Made by a program: the position numbers and the translations under genes | The notes under the pieces: model-generated | Databases searched by the model: none | What the model was told of the DNA's origin: nothing | Seen by the model: only the letters and a program-made list of their open reading frames with translations | Shown: in pieces, positions 33,850 through 43,816 of the stretch | Layout: every line of letters starts with the position of its first letter | How positions within the stretch are numbered: position 1 is the first letter of the stretch | Assembly: GCA_964017185.1 (NCBI GenBank) | Contig: OZ024879.1 | Span: 24,679,456 to 24,743,455 of the forward strand | Length of the DNA: 64,000 nt | Reading direction: 5' to 3' | Origin: Rugalucina vietnamica | Lineage: Eukaryota > Mollusca > Bivalvia > Lucinida > Lucinidae

Positions 33850-34204
33850 AACCACTGCAGAAGCTGAGGGTGAGGTTATGGCCATGTAAAACCGGTTTAA
33901 GCCCGCCAGTAACTTTGTGTTACTGATCGTTCCAAGTCGATACTTCTGTGGTGGTTCTTTTCGTTTTATGTCTTGGTGTTTGAAAAATGTTTTGTGCTGT
34001 TGGCGCCTTATGTATGTTTTCATATTTTTAGTTAAGTTAAGGTAACTGAGTGGCCACCTATTGGGAAAATAGCTGCTCATTCGGCTTACGATATGTTTCA
34101 TGGTATAAGTACCTGATTGTTGGTTTGGTTTTTTCCCGCCTCGGTTTTTGGAGTGGGAATCTTTTTCTGATTGCGCCTTTTCCTGATCTTTGCCTACTTG
34201 TACC
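33850..34204 (+). repeat. Dispersed family R inserted in A2 ORF2, full length
   Basis: A1 reads AAAAATGTTTTCCTAAAAG (14469-14487). A2 reads AAAAATG, then 355 bp of family R (AACCACTGCAGAAGCTGAGG ... CTACTTGTACC), then TTCCTAAAAG. There is no target duplication; instead two T were lost. This is the best copy for defining both ends of the family. It breaks ORF2. Confidence 0.88.
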
Positions 34205-36693
34205 TTCCTAAAAGTTCATTTAAGAAATTCCTTAAGCCTTACTGGAATGATGAGCTCAAAATATTACATAAAACAATGTCCACTAAGCGCATTAATTGGG
34301 TTTCTGTAGGCCGTCCACGTGACTCCAACAATGTACATTACAGAGAGTATAAAAATGCTAAAAGGTTATTTAGACGGGTTCATAGGCAGGTTGTAGAATC
34401 ATATTGTCTGAAGATTCACGAAGATATTGATAAATTAGCAGAAATTGATAGTGGTTTGTTTTGGAGAGAAATAAATAAACGCAGAAAACAATCTACCTCA
34501 GATCCTGGGATTGAAATAAATTTTGATGGTAATATTGTCAGAGACCCACAATTAATTGCTAATGAATGGGGTAATTACTTTAAACAACTGTATACACCGG
34601 ATTCTAATGTATATGATGATTCGCCTTTTGAAAATGAATTGCGCAATGAGATCCGTAGTGCTATTAATCAAACTTCTAGTAACGAATGTGACACCATGAC
34701 TCCAATTGAGATTAAAGAGCTATTGAATGAATGTAAGAAGGGTAAAGCATGTGGAGAAGATTACATTTTCTATGAACATATAACTTATGGGGGTCAATTT
34801 ATATTACAAGCTCTTGCAACCTTGTATTCAGCAATGTATTCGCTATCCCATACACCAGATGAAATGAAGCGAGGTGTAATTATAACGCTGCATAAAGGTG
34901 GTCGAAAACGAAAAGACGATCCTAATAATTATCGTGCGATTACGCTATCTTCAGTCATATTAAAACTTTATGAACGTATTCTTCTGCATAGGTTAGAGGC
35001 AAGTCTACATCTATCTGAAAAATTAGATAAGCAACAAGGTGGATTTCAGAAGCAAATCGGATGTGTAATGACGTCCTTTTGTGTAAAAGAAGCTATATCT
35101 TTTTGTAAAGAAAACAGAAGTAAATTGTAAGCCTGCTTTCTTGACGTGCGTAAAGCATTTGACACTGTTTGGCATTTAGGATTGTTTTATAAACTGTCAA
35201 AATTCAGTGTTAAAGGATTAATGCTAAAGGCCATTATAAACCTGTATGATAATATGGAAAGCTATGTGCGGTTTAAAGGGTACACCTCTGATTCCTTCCA
35301 GGTTCTACAAGGTACTAGACAGGGCGGGGTTCTTTCTCCCATTTTGTATCTGGTGTCTATAGATGATCTTATATTAGAACTGAAAGCCTCAATGGAGGGT
35401 CTCATAGTTTATAATATTATCCTTGGGAGCCCTACAGTGGCAGATGATATGCTTCTTTTATCGTTATCCAAATTTGGCCTTTCTATCATGATGCAAATTT
35501 GTTATAGACATTCACTTAAATGGCATTTTGGGTATCAAGCAGTTAAATGTTGTGTTGTAGTATACAACGAATCTGAAACAGAGTTCAATAGATGTAAAAA
35601 TGTAAGACAGTGGTTTTTAGGAACCGACAAAGTTACTGAATCGACAGAATATAAACATTTAGGAGTAATTTTGGACAAATATATGTCACTGTCAGAAAAT
35701 GTAAATGAATCTTGCTCAAAACTCAAAACAACCCTTTTTAGTCTAGTAAATAGTGGAGTTAACGATTCTGGATTCAACCCTATTACATCATTTCACTTAT
35801 ATAGGTCAATTGTTCTACCTAAAGGCTTGTATGGTGCCGAACTCTGGAATTGTCTATCTCCAAGTCAGGAAGAAACGCTTGAACGAGCGCACAGATTTTG
35901 TATAAAATTAATCCAAGGTCTGCCAAAGCAGACGCGATCTGTAATCGCGTTAGGACTTATAGGTTCAAATCCAATCATTTCAGAGATTGACAGAAAAAAG
36001 TTAATATTTTTAGGTCAGTTATGCCGGTTGCCTCCCGGAGCCATACATAAGCAATTGTTTAATCATAGACTATTTAGCGTATTGCACGCTTCTGGTGTGC
36101 AATATGGTTTTATCCCTGATATATTACGTATTCTAGACAAATACTCATTAAGTTATGTATTGGATGAATATATCCAGTCTGGTCAATTTATGTCAAAGTT
36201 TTCATGGAATCGTCTCGTGAAAACGAAAATTGATATGAATGTTGAGAATCAATGGTGTGAAAAAATTTCGAATGATGCTTCATTACAACCATTTTTACAG
36301 ATACATAGAAAGTATGAGCCTTGTGTCTTCTGGACTTTTTGTAAGAAAAACTATAAGTATAAAAAGTACTGCCAGGCAACTGTGAAAATGTTAAGTCTTC
36401 TATTTTTTCATAGTCAGAGTACATTATATTGTAAAACATGTGGTCAGAATTATAACTGTTCCCCTTCAGAACATTTAATTTTATATTGTAATAAAAATGA
36501 AAATATTCGTATGAAACTATGGGAAACTTTAATAGTGAGATTTGGTAATACTTTTTACCGTTGGTTTATTTCCCTTAGTCCTTTTGATCAAATAGTTGCA
36601 TTGCTGTCGACCTTTGACGGTGTTATCGTCGACGAGAAAGACAATCAAATTCTAATGAGAGTCATTATCTTTACTTTGTATAGAATGCTATAA
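34205..36693 (+). pseudogene. LINE A2 ORF2, part 2 (reverse transcriptase), one stop codon
   Basis: After the R insertion the frame reads PKSSFKKFLKPYWNDELK and runs to TAA at 35128-35130, where A1 has TAT (tyrosine). The same frame continues without a break to 36693. RT landmarks are NNYRAITLSSVILKLYERIL, KQQGGFQKQIGC, DVRKAFDTVWHLGLFYKL (motif A), GTRQGGVLSPILYLV (motif B) and VADD (35437-35448, motif C). The C-terminal region has CKTCGQNYNCSPSEHLILYC, a probable zinc knuckle. Motif C with V before ADD differs from the usual F/Y-ADD but is shared by A1, so it is a family trait. Only the R insertion and the one stop disable this copy. Confidence 0.9.
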
Positions 36694-37128
36694 ACTGACT
36701 TAAGATTCTCCATATTTCGTGTTTATGTGATGTGCATATGTTTGTGTTTCGTTTCGGCAAATTTTGCTTATCATTTATACTCGTAATTATAATGCAACCG
36801 TTCCTCTTGTGCATGTCCTTAAGAAATTCTTTCAACATCAGCAAGAAAATCACTAGAGATTATGTCACATGTATACGGGTTAAAATTCATTACTTCTGAT
36901 AATGAATATAGATAATGAAGCATGCCAATAAATTTGAGGTATGTTGTATATGTAATATTCTCTTTTCTTTTTCCTTTTTTTCCTTGCTTAATTTATATGT
37001 GTTTTGGTATTTTCATCTGTTTTTGTCATTCTGTACTTGTAGTATGTTGTATTTTGTATTTGTACTGTTTGTTTATGCTCTCCTTATATTGGAGGAAATA
37101 AAAGTATCTATCTATCTATCTATCTATC
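36694..37128 (+). other. LINE A2 3' UTR and (TATC)n tail
   Basis: Similar to A1 19553-20004 apart from small indels. Ends with TTATATTGGAGGAAATAAAAG and six TATC units. The tetranucleotide tail replaces poly(A). Confidence 0.85.
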
Positions 37129-37904
37129 TGTAAACCTATCACATGAACAGAAGATCGAAATGAAGATAATGGAAGGAAACTTCCTATGTTCCTAACCAAC
37201 TTCTTAATGACTTTCATTCATTTCATGAGGTTTCGTAGCTTATCTTCCCAATGATCTTCATAACAACAGAAAACAATTAGGAATCTTTTGTAAACATATT
37301 CAAATCCATTGTCATGTAAACGCCATTTGAAAAGTTCTTTAAGAAGTTGTTTGAGAAGTTATGAAACCATTTATGAAATGTTTTTCTATACCTCCAAATC
37401 AACTTGGTAACTTTCTGTAAATGTAAATGATTCACTTGATAGTTAACAATTAAAAGTAAATAAAAAGTGAAAATGAGTTCCTTTAAGAGCAGGGATAACA
37501 TTAATGAGAAAGGGGATGGGCCAGACCGCGGTTTCTGCTACTTAAGCTTCATCAGTGACCCTATAAATCTGGCAACATGATGCCAGAGACAGTAAGAAGC
37601 TTAAAAGGAATTATATAGGTTGTTTGTGGGACTTGTTGGAAGTGACAGGGGTTATATCTAATTTGAAGTATTGTGACCGTGTAGTGGCGGGAAATTAAAA
37701 CCCCGGCACATCCCCGGCACTGTCGGAACTCATCAGAGGTTACAACTTGGCATTTTAGCACCGCTGAGTCCACGCTATCCCCGCTTGCCCCTCCCCCCCC
37801 CCCCCCCCCCCAGGTGCCTGGTGCATTATGTGACCATGGGTTTTGACAGACAAGGTCGATAATCCCAGCGGAAGATGATTATTTTGGAGTTTAATGATTA
37901 TTTT
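37129..37904. other. Non-coding stretch with poly-C run
   Basis: Contains about 19 C at 37793-37811. No gene or transposon end recognised. Confidence 0.55.
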
Positions 37905-39173
37905 TGTCCCCCGCCTTTTCGAAGAAAAGCGGAGGGACATAGTTTTTGGCTTTCCGTCCTTCCGTCCGTCCGTCCTTCCGTCCCCCTATAGGAGTATGTA
38001 CCTTGTGTGCGCAACTCCTCCTACAGTTTTATTCAGATTCTTTTGAAACTTTACAGATGTCTTCATCATGCTTTGAAGATGTGCATGTGGTTTGGATATA
38101 ATCCTCAGATTAATTTTTGACACTTTTTTCGCAATTTGAACTTAGTCATTTTTCGGGCATTTTGATAATGAAAGTGAATAGACAAAGGGTACCTTGTGTG
38201 CGCAACTCCTCCTACAGTTTTACTCCAAGTCTTTTGAAACTTTACAGATGTCTACATCATGCTTTGAAGATGTGCATGTGGTTTGGATATAATCCTCAGA
38301 TTAATTTTTGACACTTTTTTGCAATTTGAACTTCCGTCCGTCCGTCCTTCCGTCCCCCTATAGGAGTATGTACCTTGTGTGCGCAACTCCTCCTACAGTT
38401 TTATTCAGATTCTTTTGAAACTTTACAGATGTCTTCATCATGCTTTGAAGATGTGCATGTGGTTTGGATATAATCCTCAGATTAATTTTTGACACTTTTT
38501 TTCGCAATTTGAACTTAGTCATTTTTCGGGCATTTTGATAATGAAAGTGAATAGACAAAGGGTACCTTGTGTGCGCAACTCCTCCTACAGTTTTATTCCG
38601 ATTATTTTGAAACTTTACAGATGTTTTTATCATACTTTGAAGATGTGCATGTGGTTTGGATATAATCCTCAGATTAATTTTTGACACTATTTTTGCAAAT
38701 TGAATTTAGTCGTTTTTCGAGCATTTTGACAATGAAAGCGAATGGACAGTGGGTACCTTGTGTACGCAACTCCTCCTACAGTTTCATTCCGATTCTTTTG
38801 AAACTTTATAGATGTCTTTACCAGGCTTTGAAGATATGCATGTGGTTTGGATATGCTACTCAGATTAATTTTTATTACTTTTGCTCGCAATTTGAACTTA
38901 GTCATTTTTCGGTCATTTTGACAATGAAAGTGAATGGACAGGGGGTACCTTGTGTGCGCAACTCCTCCTACAGTTTCATTTTGATTCTTTTGAAACTTTA
39001 CAGTTGTCTTTATAATGCTTTGAAGATACGCATATGGTTTGCATATAATCCTCAGCTTAATTGTTAGCACTTTTTCGCAATTTGAACTTAGTCATTTTGG
39101 GCATTTACACTTAGAAAGTTCATGTGACTTCTCAGATTATATTTGTGTAACTAAACAATCAAGGCGGGGGGCA
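37905..39173. mobile_element. GTCC-rich element with six ~191-bp tandem units, copy 1
   Basis: The ends are TGTCCCCCGCCTT and AAGGCGGGGGGCA, an inverted pair. The left end carries a hairpin CGCCTTTTCGAAGAAAAGCG and a CCGTCCGTCCTT run. Inside, units starting at CCTTGTGTGCGCAACTCC recur at 38001, 38192, 38373, 38565, 38756 and 38948. The GTCCGTCCTTCC leader appears a second time at about 38333, showing an internal duplication that included the leader. Short inverted ends, a hairpin and internal tandem units recall the bivalve pearl / Helitron-like non-autonomous elements. Relation to them is a suggestion only. No protein. Confidence 0.78.
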
Positions 39174-40218
39174 TAAATTCTTTGAATTTGCTTATTATTT
39201 TTTACATTAAGTTTGCCTGATGTTCAATGTCTCTAAGCAAATCATTTCATTTTAGTTTTCATCCGAGCTCAGAAGTATTTTTTTTTTCTTCTGAGATGAA
39301 ACAGCAAAATATAAATAAATAATTGCGCCAAACGAAGATTCAGATCAGCCTGTGCATCCACCCAGTATAATCAAATTACTTAATGTGCACTAGAATTGTA
39401 GCTACAGCGCTCGAGCTTCTTCACAAAGACTGATCAGCTTGAGCGACACCCGATACAGTCAAAACAACATGCCATAGGACAAGCTATACAGTGAATATTC
39501 GACATGCCATACAGTCAAGAAAAACTAGGGATGGTCAGTCTAACCCCTCGTGTACTTTCGTTAGGAATTCTAAAGTCATTTATCTTGAAAATAACTTATT
39601 ACAGGATATTACACTTTCTTTAAAATGTCTTAAAGCATTTTTTTTTTCAATGATAACGCTCTATCGATCGATTTTCGTTCACAGGCGAGGTGAAAATTTT
39701 ACAATCAATGGTGATTTTCAGTTGAAAAATACGACTAGAGCGTAGAAAACGGCAACGTTTGATGCCCAGAGACGATCAACAGCAAATAAAAATAACTAAA
39801 TATGGCTTACCGTGTTGTTTATGTCCAAAAACTTACTATACGCAGAACTATAAGTAAACACATCCTCGATGTCATACCTCGGAACAAGGATCAGTCCACT
39901 ATACAGTTCGGAACATCGGGGTCAGGCGTACAGTACGCTCCCAACCAGTGCTGAGGATTGGAAAAATAAGAGCATTAAATGGTATAGTTGATGTTATATA
40001 TTAAGTGTTCGTTTCTTGAAAACAAAATGTATGTTTTCTTATGGCACATCTTGTGTCATGTAAACATGACGATTATGGTGACTGTATATGGATTAATCAG
40101 TCCCCTGGGTATTTCTCTGGCTGATTGTTTCCTTGTTACATGAATACCTTTCTCACGTTATCTGCGTATAATGCAGTCTGTAGAACCACCATAGGCTAAA
40201 TACAATGAAGGTCGCGAA
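39174..40218. other. Non-coding stretch with a small dispersed repeat
   Basis: 39868-39962 is the inverted copy of 29262-29350. No other gene or repeat recognised; the 84-codon frame at 39491-39745 has no domain. Confidence 0.55.
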
Positions 40219-40455
40219 ATAGCCGCCTCGTGGGAAAACCAACAAAGTGGTTTCCGACCAGGTCCGACATAAACCGACCTGTACAGTCACAGAAAAGAGC
40301 TAGAATCTTGAAATTTCGGATTTAAGTAAGAGAGGAACTGTACTATTCGAGTTGCGAAAACAAAGGCGCTGATCAGCTTCACAGTTACTGCGAAGCTGAT
40401 CTGCGCCTTTGTTTTCTCCTAGGCAGATTGTTAGTTTCCCCATGTGGCGGTTCAT
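40219..40455 (+). mobile_element. Hairpin MITE family P, copy 3
   Basis: Inverted ends AGCCGCCTCGTGGGAAAAC and GTTTCCCCATGTGGCGGTT, with the palindrome at 40354-40416 pairing GCGAAAACAAAGGCGC with GCGCCTTTGTTTTC. The left half carries GGTCCGACATAAACCGACCT and CTGTACAGTCACAGAA. Best preserved copy in the window. Confidence 0.85.
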
Positions 40456-40589
40456 GTACAAGAACCTAATAATATCAAAATATACTTGTAGCCTATCAAG
40501 TTGTCCATGAGCATTGCCTACTTTTACTCGGTCAAACATTTTGATTCAATAAACATGCAACTTTGATTTTGCTCTATATGCTATACCAA

Positions 40590-41342
40590 AGTCCAATTCG
40601 CATGCGCAAAAAATACACACGTGTAAATATACTCCAGTGTGTATTTATACTCCGGTGTGCAAATCAACCTCAGAGTTAATTCAAATTGCGTTCGCATGGA
40701 TTTTATCACCTGGAGTATTTTTGTATGTAAATTAATTCATTTCTGGATTAAAACCTGTTCATTTAAGTTTTCTGTATTTGCAAGCAGATTCAATTTGTTC
40801 TTGTAGGACTTTGGCAGCAGAGGAGAATCATGTAATGGTCAGGCTTAACCTTAGCAGTTATACAGTTCCCTATTGTCATCCTTTCACATGGAATTATTGT
40901 TAAAATGCTCCCAGAATCCTCACCAAGAATGATGAAGAAAGAGTGTGGCTGTTTGCACTCCATATGATCTAAAATGTGTTGAATGGCAATAAACTCTTAT
41001 TTAGCAACAATGTCCACAGTTTCAGCAACTGTCATATAATCAGTTAAGAACAAAAATATGAAAATTCATTATCTAAGGGCAGAAAATTGACTAGAAATAA
41101 AAATACTCATGGGTAAAATTTACTTTGCTTTCACATGGGACATAATAGTAAATTTACACGTGTGTATTTGTAAAAACATAAATTTGCATCTGGTCAGACC
41201 CCGGAGTAAATTTACCCATATGTAAATATACTCTGGTGTGTATTTGCGTTCGCATGCGCCATTTGCTTACCCTAAGTAAATAAAATTTGCACACCGGAGT
41301 ATATTTACACGCGTGTATTTTTGGCGCATGCGAATTGGACTT
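40590..41342. mobile_element. TIR MITE, ~750 bp
   Basis: Both ends read AAGTCCAATTCGCATGCGC inward, and similarity continues through AAATACAC.CGTGTAAATAT and ACTCC for about 60 bp. Short relatives of the phrase CACACGTGTAAATATACTCC recur inside (about 40655, 41155, 41215). The interior is non-coding. Target duplication not resolved. Confidence 0.8.
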
Positions 41343-41882
41343 AAGATGAAATAAAACCTATCTGTGGCTCAATGTTCCTTGTCAAGTTGTTTCGGATATG
41401 TACGTCAAAAGGGTTTGCTACTCTGTGACTAAATATATCATAAGACTAAGTTGTATCAGCATGCAGAACGACGGTCGATTTTCCAGAACTACAAGATTGA
41501 CTTTATGATAAATGAAAGCTTCCAGTGGGAATATAAGACAATCATAATCATTTATGCAGATTCCAGCTCAATGTTAATCGAACAGATCATTAATTTAGTA
41601 ACGGACTCAAAATCTCGAGAGGCACCATAAAACAATTTGTAATTTACGCTTATTGTATAGCTTCAAATATCAGATGTTGCTCTGGTTAATTTTGTCGTTC
41701 CGCGTATCTTTCATATTCTCGTACCATCACTGTTATCTCAGATTTAATTTCATTTTTAACTCGTATTGGAAATAATAAGGGAATTTAGAGACATGTTTCA
41801 GTGCTTGATATTCTGTATCAAACTGTCTATACATTTGTACTTTTCTCTTGTGTTTTCTGATATAGTTTCAGCCAACACAGCA
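41343..41882. other. Region upstream of GPCR, possible intron end
   Basis: No coding motif. The sequence TTTCTGATATAGTTTCAG followed by CCAACACAGCAATGG (41857-41889) looks like a 3' splice site a few bases before the likely start codon. The region may thus be the end of an intron in the 5' UTR. This is inferred from a short motif only. Confidence 0.35.
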
Positions 41883-43235
41883 ATGGCCACAATGTATAAT
41901 GCAGTGGACAATTCTACAAGACCATCTGCATGGCACGTTGGATTGGACAATACCACAAACATCACAAGCTCCTCTTTACATAACATCGTGTTTATTCAAG
42001 ATGGACCTATTTTGGAAGCTGTGAATGAAAAACAGTTTTTGATTCTCATTCCATCGTTTATCTACCTTCTCGTGTTGATATTACTTGGCGTACCCGGGAA
42101 CCTCATAGTGATAGTAATCTATCTTTTGAAGATGACTAGGACTACTTCAAGGACGTTCATTATCTCCCTTGCTGTATGTGATTTTGTTAATTGCACCTTT
42201 GGAATGCCGGTTGAATTGGGACTTTTAGCTAACTATTATCGTTTTGATTTACCAATATTGTGCAAAGTTTCAAGATTTACTAACTTTTTGATGAACAATA
42301 TATCTTCTGTTGTATTACTAGGAATTGCTGCAGACCGTTATAGGAGGGTTTGTCTCCCACTGCGACCAAATATGACTGTTAGACATGCTAAAATGATCTG
42401 TTGTATTGGTGCGATTATTTCTATTATTTTTGCAGCCCCAGCATTGTTCCTTTATGGAACAAGAACTTTCAATATTCAAGGACCATCAAACGGTACAGTT
42501 ATTATTCTTAAGGCGTGTTACATTAACGATGCAAGCTGGAAAACTACATATCCTATGGCATTTAATCTGTTCTTGTTCGTGTCTGTACTTATCATTATCC
42601 TTGCATTGACTGTAATGTACGCTTTAGTGGGGCGAGTTGTATGCAGGAGACAGACATTTTCGGAGGAGAAAGTTCTTTTCAAGACTTCATTTCACCAAAA
42701 TCTGAACCAAGAAGTCAATAAAAAACAAACTTTAGGAGACAACCCTGACGGACAGGAACGAGGTCTAAGTCATGGACGATCGCATTCAATGACCACTCGA
42801 TTCTGGAGGTCTATTTCAGAACACTCACCAAAACTGTTGAGAGGCGCTCAGAGGCACACAATCAACCATGCATTTCATGCTAATAACTTGCCAGACATTC
42901 TAGAACCCAATGCTATCCGCGCCAGAACCACCTCTGACACCTCTGTTAGACGTCACGGGGGTAAGAAAGTACGGGCGGGGCGTACAACGATGATTCTATT
43001 TTTAGTAACACTGTTGTATATACTTACCTTTGTGCCGTATCTGACAATAGTAACAATGCGGTACATAAACCCGAACATGGTGGAACAGATGAGCTCGGTA
43101 GAACTGAGTGTGTTTAACCTGATGCTACGGTCGTATGTGACAAACTCTGCGGTTAACCCGTTAATCTACTGCTTTCTCAACCGCGAGTTTAGACTCAAGG
43201 TCAAGAGGACTGCTCTGGGTGTATTCGGTTATTGA
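41883..43235 (+). CDS. Class A (rhodopsin-like) G protein-coupled receptor
   Basis: 450 residues from the ATG at 41883; the frame is open further upstream, but that part precedes a plausible splice acceptor. Predicted plasma-membrane receptor. The N-terminus has possible N-glycosylation sites at N10, N23 and N26. TM1 holds GVPGNLIV, TM2 SLAVCDF, TM3 ends in DRYRRVC (151-157), and a TM3-ECL2 disulphide is likely (C127-C212). ICL3 is long, polar and basic (about 255-370). TM6 reads LLYILTFVPYLT, so the usual CWxP is TFVP, with F in place of the toggle W. TM7 has NSAVNPLIYCFLN (NPxxY). No intron in the coding part. The ligand is unknown; it most resembles orphan peptide-receptor-like GPCRs of molluscs. 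Overall length is typical for a receptor with a long third loop. AATAAA at 43378-43383 is a candidate polyadenylation signal. Confidence 0.9.
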   Translation: MATMYNAVDNSTRPSAWHVGLDNTTNITSSSLHNIVFIQDGPILEAVNEKQFLILIPSFIYLLVLILLGVPGNLIVIVIYLLKMTRTTSRTFIISLAVCDFVNCTFGMPVELGLLANYYRFDLPILCKVSRFTNFLMNNISSVVLLGIAADRYRRVCLPLRPNMTVRHAKMICCIGAIISIIFAAPALFLYGTRTFNIQGPSNGTVIILKACYINDASWKTTYPMAFNLFLFVSVLIIILALTVMYALVGRVVCRRQTFSEEKVLFKTSFHQNLNQEVNKKQTLGDNPDGQERGLSHGRSHSMTTRFWRSISEHSPKLLRGAQRHTINHAFHANNLPDILEPNAIRARTTSDTSVRRHGGKKVRAGRTTMILFLVTLLYILTFVPYLTIVTMRYINPNMVEQMSSVELSVFNLMLRSYVTNSAVNPLIYCFLNREFRLKVKRTALGVFGY

Positions 43236-43697
43236 GAAAATTGCCCATGCTAGAGTTTTTTTCAATCTCACAGAAACGAGACGACGATGGAAAGACATTG
43301 CACGTGAACAGTTTCTATAGAGATAATACTGTTGACACAAATACTACAAGTATACATGGAAAAATTCAATGGAACAAAATAAAAGCCTATTGTTTCTTTA
43401 TTGTTTTAGAAAACTTAATGAATTAGGCACTGCCAATTAGTGAAATTTCGATCAAATTACAAATTTTTGAGTACCGTCAGTGTTTCATTAAATAATTAAT
43501 GCATACCCAGAGAAAATGTGTCTGATGGCGTTTCAGTGACAAACAAAATATTGTTCCTAGCTCAAGGCTAACTGTAGACCGTACTAGGCAAATTCTTCAA
43601 GACAAGTACATTATATGTTTTCAATGATATAAATGATGATAAAAAGGATGTTGTGAAAATAAAACAAATGATGCAATATCGTAATGCGAACAGAGCT

Positions 43698-43733
<36 letters not shown>

Positions 43734-43816
43734 GATTCAATTTACTCATTCTTCCAAGAGAAAGACTCGGTTAAGATCTAAAAGTTTATTGTGTGCACAT
43801 GCATATTCTGATTTTG
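43236..43816 (+). other. GPCR 3' flank, duplicated at 47225-47770, with T34 run
   Basis: Probable 3' UTR plus downstream DNA. Near-identical to 47225-47770 except for a T34 run (43699-43732) where the other copy has T7, and a 6-bp deletion near the end. Candidate AATAAA at 43378-43383. Confidence 0.7.

Larger units (their letters stand above)
30667..37128 (+). mobile_element. LINE A copy 2 (A2), near-complete
   Basis: ORF1 (30667-32811), a 61-bp gap, ORF2 (from 32873), 3' UTR and six TATC units ending 37128. ORF1 is uninterrupted. ORF2 has an inserted family R repeat (33850-34204) and one nonsense codon (35128-35130). The sites where A1 carries LINE B and two TIR elements are empty here. The true 5' end lies upstream and was not located. 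Confidence 0.9.

Noticed and set aside
38358-39070. Frames of 109-128 codons on both strands
   Set aside because: Translations of the ~191-bp tandem units; the same peptides appear at 59814-60320.
41766-41882. N-terminal extension of the GPCR frame
   Set aside because: The extension starts at a TTG, has no signal-peptide cleavage context that I trust, and is followed by a plausible splice acceptor. ATG at 41883 preferred.
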